From: Chloroflexota bacterium
GTDB lineage: Bacteria > Chloroflexota > Dormibacteria > CF-121
Reading direction: 5' to 3'
DNA length: 6,774 nt
Assembly (NCBI GenBank): GCA_005880605.1
Contig: VBIS01000189.1
Span: forward strand, 1 to 6,774
Shown here piece by piece: positions 5,875 to 6,774 of this stretch. A program made the position numbers and the translations under genes. How positions within the stretch are numbered: position 1 is the stretch's first letter; each line of letters starts with the position of its first letter. The notes beneath the pieces were generated by a model that searched no databases, was not told the origin of the DNA, and was given only the letters and a program-made list of their open reading frames with translations.

Positions 5875-6086
5875 CGGCGATCTCGCTTGCCTTCATCCGG
5901 GTCTACCGGATGACGCTCGGCCCCATTTTCGGGGCGGTCTCGGGCTGCCGCTACATGCCGACCTGCTCGCAGTACGGCTATGAGGCCATCGAGCGCTATG
6001 GCTGGTGGCGCGGCTGGGGCATGGCGCTCGCCCGGATCGCCCGCTGCCACCCGTTCCATGCGGGTGGCTGGGACCCGGTGCCGTGA
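5871..6086 (+). CDS. yidD: Membrane protein insertion efficiency factor YidD
   Basis: YidD is a small membrane-associated protein thought to assist YidC-dependent membrane protein insertion. The 71 residues carry the full family pattern: an N-terminal amphipathic stretch, then CRYMPTCSQY (26-35), YGWWRGWGMALARIARCHPF (43-62) and the closing GGWDPVP (65-71). The three conserved cysteines (C26, C32, C59) are present. The ATG at 5871 overlaps the rnpA stop as ATGA and has a G-rich region upstream. An in-frame GTG at 5850 would add seven residues and is less likely. The stop overlaps the yidC GTG start by four bases, so rnpA, yidD and yidC are probably translated in a coupled way. Confidence 0.95.
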   Translation: MTAISLAFIRVYRMTLGPIFGAVSGCRYMPTCSQYGYEAIERYGWWRGWGMALARIARCHPFHAGGWDPVP

Positions 6087-6774
6087 GCACGATCGGTCAG
6101 CTTTGGCACCCGATCTGGCTGCTGTGGTGGACGATCATCGGCGTGCCCATCCACGCGATTCTGAGCTGGCTGCTCTCGAGCCTGAACGGCAATCCGATTG
6201 CCGATGCCGTCGGTCCGTTCGGTGTCGCCATCATCATCCTCACGATCGTCATCAAGCTGATCCTGTCCCCGGTGTTTCAGTACCAGCTCACCACCTCCCG
6301 CCGCGTGCAGGCGGAACAGCGCCGGATCGCGCCGCAGCTGGCCGCCGTCCGCAAGAAGTACAAGAAGGATCCGCAGCGGCTGAACCAGGAGACGATGGCG
6401 CTCTACAAGGAGCACAACATCAACCCGCTGGCCCAGATGAGCGGCTGCCTGCCGGCACTCCTCCAGTCGCCGATCTTGATCGCTCTCTTTTATGTCATCC
6501 GTGATGCCCATAAGACACTGCCCATCCACGACTTCCAGTTCCTGGGCATCTCACTGGATCACACCGCCCTCCAGGCCGGGCAATTCGTGCCGCTCGCGAT
6601 CCTGCTCCCGATCCTGGCCGGGCTCACGACTTTCGTCCAGACCAAGATGATGACGCCAGCCGGCGGGGCAGCCTCCCAGGACGCGACCCAGGCCGCCATG
6701 ACGCAGAACATGACCCTGATCATGCCGGTGTTCATCGGCTTCATCTCGCTCCAATTCGCGGCCGCCCTCGCGCT
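6083..6774 (+). CDS. yidC: Membrane protein insertase YidC/Oxa1 family, N-terminal 230 residues
   Basis: YidC inserts and folds proteins in the cytoplasmic membrane, alone or with Sec. The GTG at 6083 overlaps the yidD stop. The gene runs off the right edge. Membrane segments are visible at about 10-33, 44-65, 121-140, 167-185 and 210-230. A basic loop (about 72-115) contains the coiled-coil hairpin ending in LNQETMALYKEHNINPL (100-116). The second segment holds K58 in IVIKLILSP, at the position of the conserved basic residue of the hydrophilic groove. There is no large periplasmic domain as in Gram-negative YidC and no lipobox, so it is the short Oxa1-type form. The NPLAQMSGCLP stretch has about three extra residues compared with the common NPLGGCLP. 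Confidence 0.95.
   Translation, partial: MSTIGQLWHPIWLLWWTIIGVPIHAILSWLLSSLNGNPIADAVGPFGVAIIILTIVIKLILSPVFQYQLTTSRRVQAEQRRIAPQLAAVRKKYKKDPQRLNQETMALYKEHNINPLAQMSGCLPALLQSPILIALFYVIRDAHKTLPIHDFQFLGISLDHTALQAGQFVPLAILLPILAGLTTFVQTKMMTPAGGAASQDATQAAMTQNMTLIMPVFIGFISLQFAAALA

Noticed and set aside
5980..6529. Open frames of about 175 residues on both strands over yidD and yidC
   Set aside because: These are shadows in other frames. YidD and YidC motifs define the real coding frame.

Overview
This is a chromosomal replication-origin neighbourhood from a GC-rich bacterium. Two divergent gene blocks face away from a 300-base gap at 5067-5366. No rRNA, tRNA, CRISPR array, insertion sequence or phage gene is visible. 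The order (uvrD-like)-dciA-recF-dnaN-dnaA on one side and rpmH-rnpA-yidD-yidC on the other is an old, widespread bacterial arrangement. A UvrD/Rep-family helicase follows dciA, where many Actinobacteria and Firmicutes have gyrB. Together with the GC content, this makes me lean weakly to an uncultured, Chloroflexota- or Dormibacteraeota-like lineage. That placement is inference and no gene here proves it.

Left block (minus strand, read right to left). dnaA (3702-5066) encodes a complete initiator. A 213-base gap holds a DnaA-box-like site and a TATAAT element. dnaN (2485-3488) follows, but its reading frame is broken. recF starts 18 bases after dnaN. The last three genes are packed by overlaps: recF and dciA share 8 bases, and dciA and the helicase share 4 (ATGA). 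The helicase runs off the left edge after 340 residues. Together these genes initiate replication, clamp the polymerase to DNA, load the replicative helicase and repair gaps or unwind DNA.

Right block (plus strand). rpmH encodes a 51-residue ribosomal protein L34. After it come rnpA (the RNase P protein), yidD (a membrane-insertion helper) and yidC (the membrane insertase, cut by the right edge). rnpA/yidD and yidD/yidC each overlap by 4 bases, so the group looks like one transcript.

The most notable observation is dnaN. It has a one-base phase change at a run of six A. About 30 bases later, roughly 36 codons that the family normally has are missing, including the stretch that helps form the protein-binding cleft of the clamp. 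Since dnaN is normally essential, this means an assembly or sequencing error, a decayed extra copy, or (least likely) a real and unusual clamp gene. I found no convincing undescribed system. The rest is a well-formed, conventional origin region.
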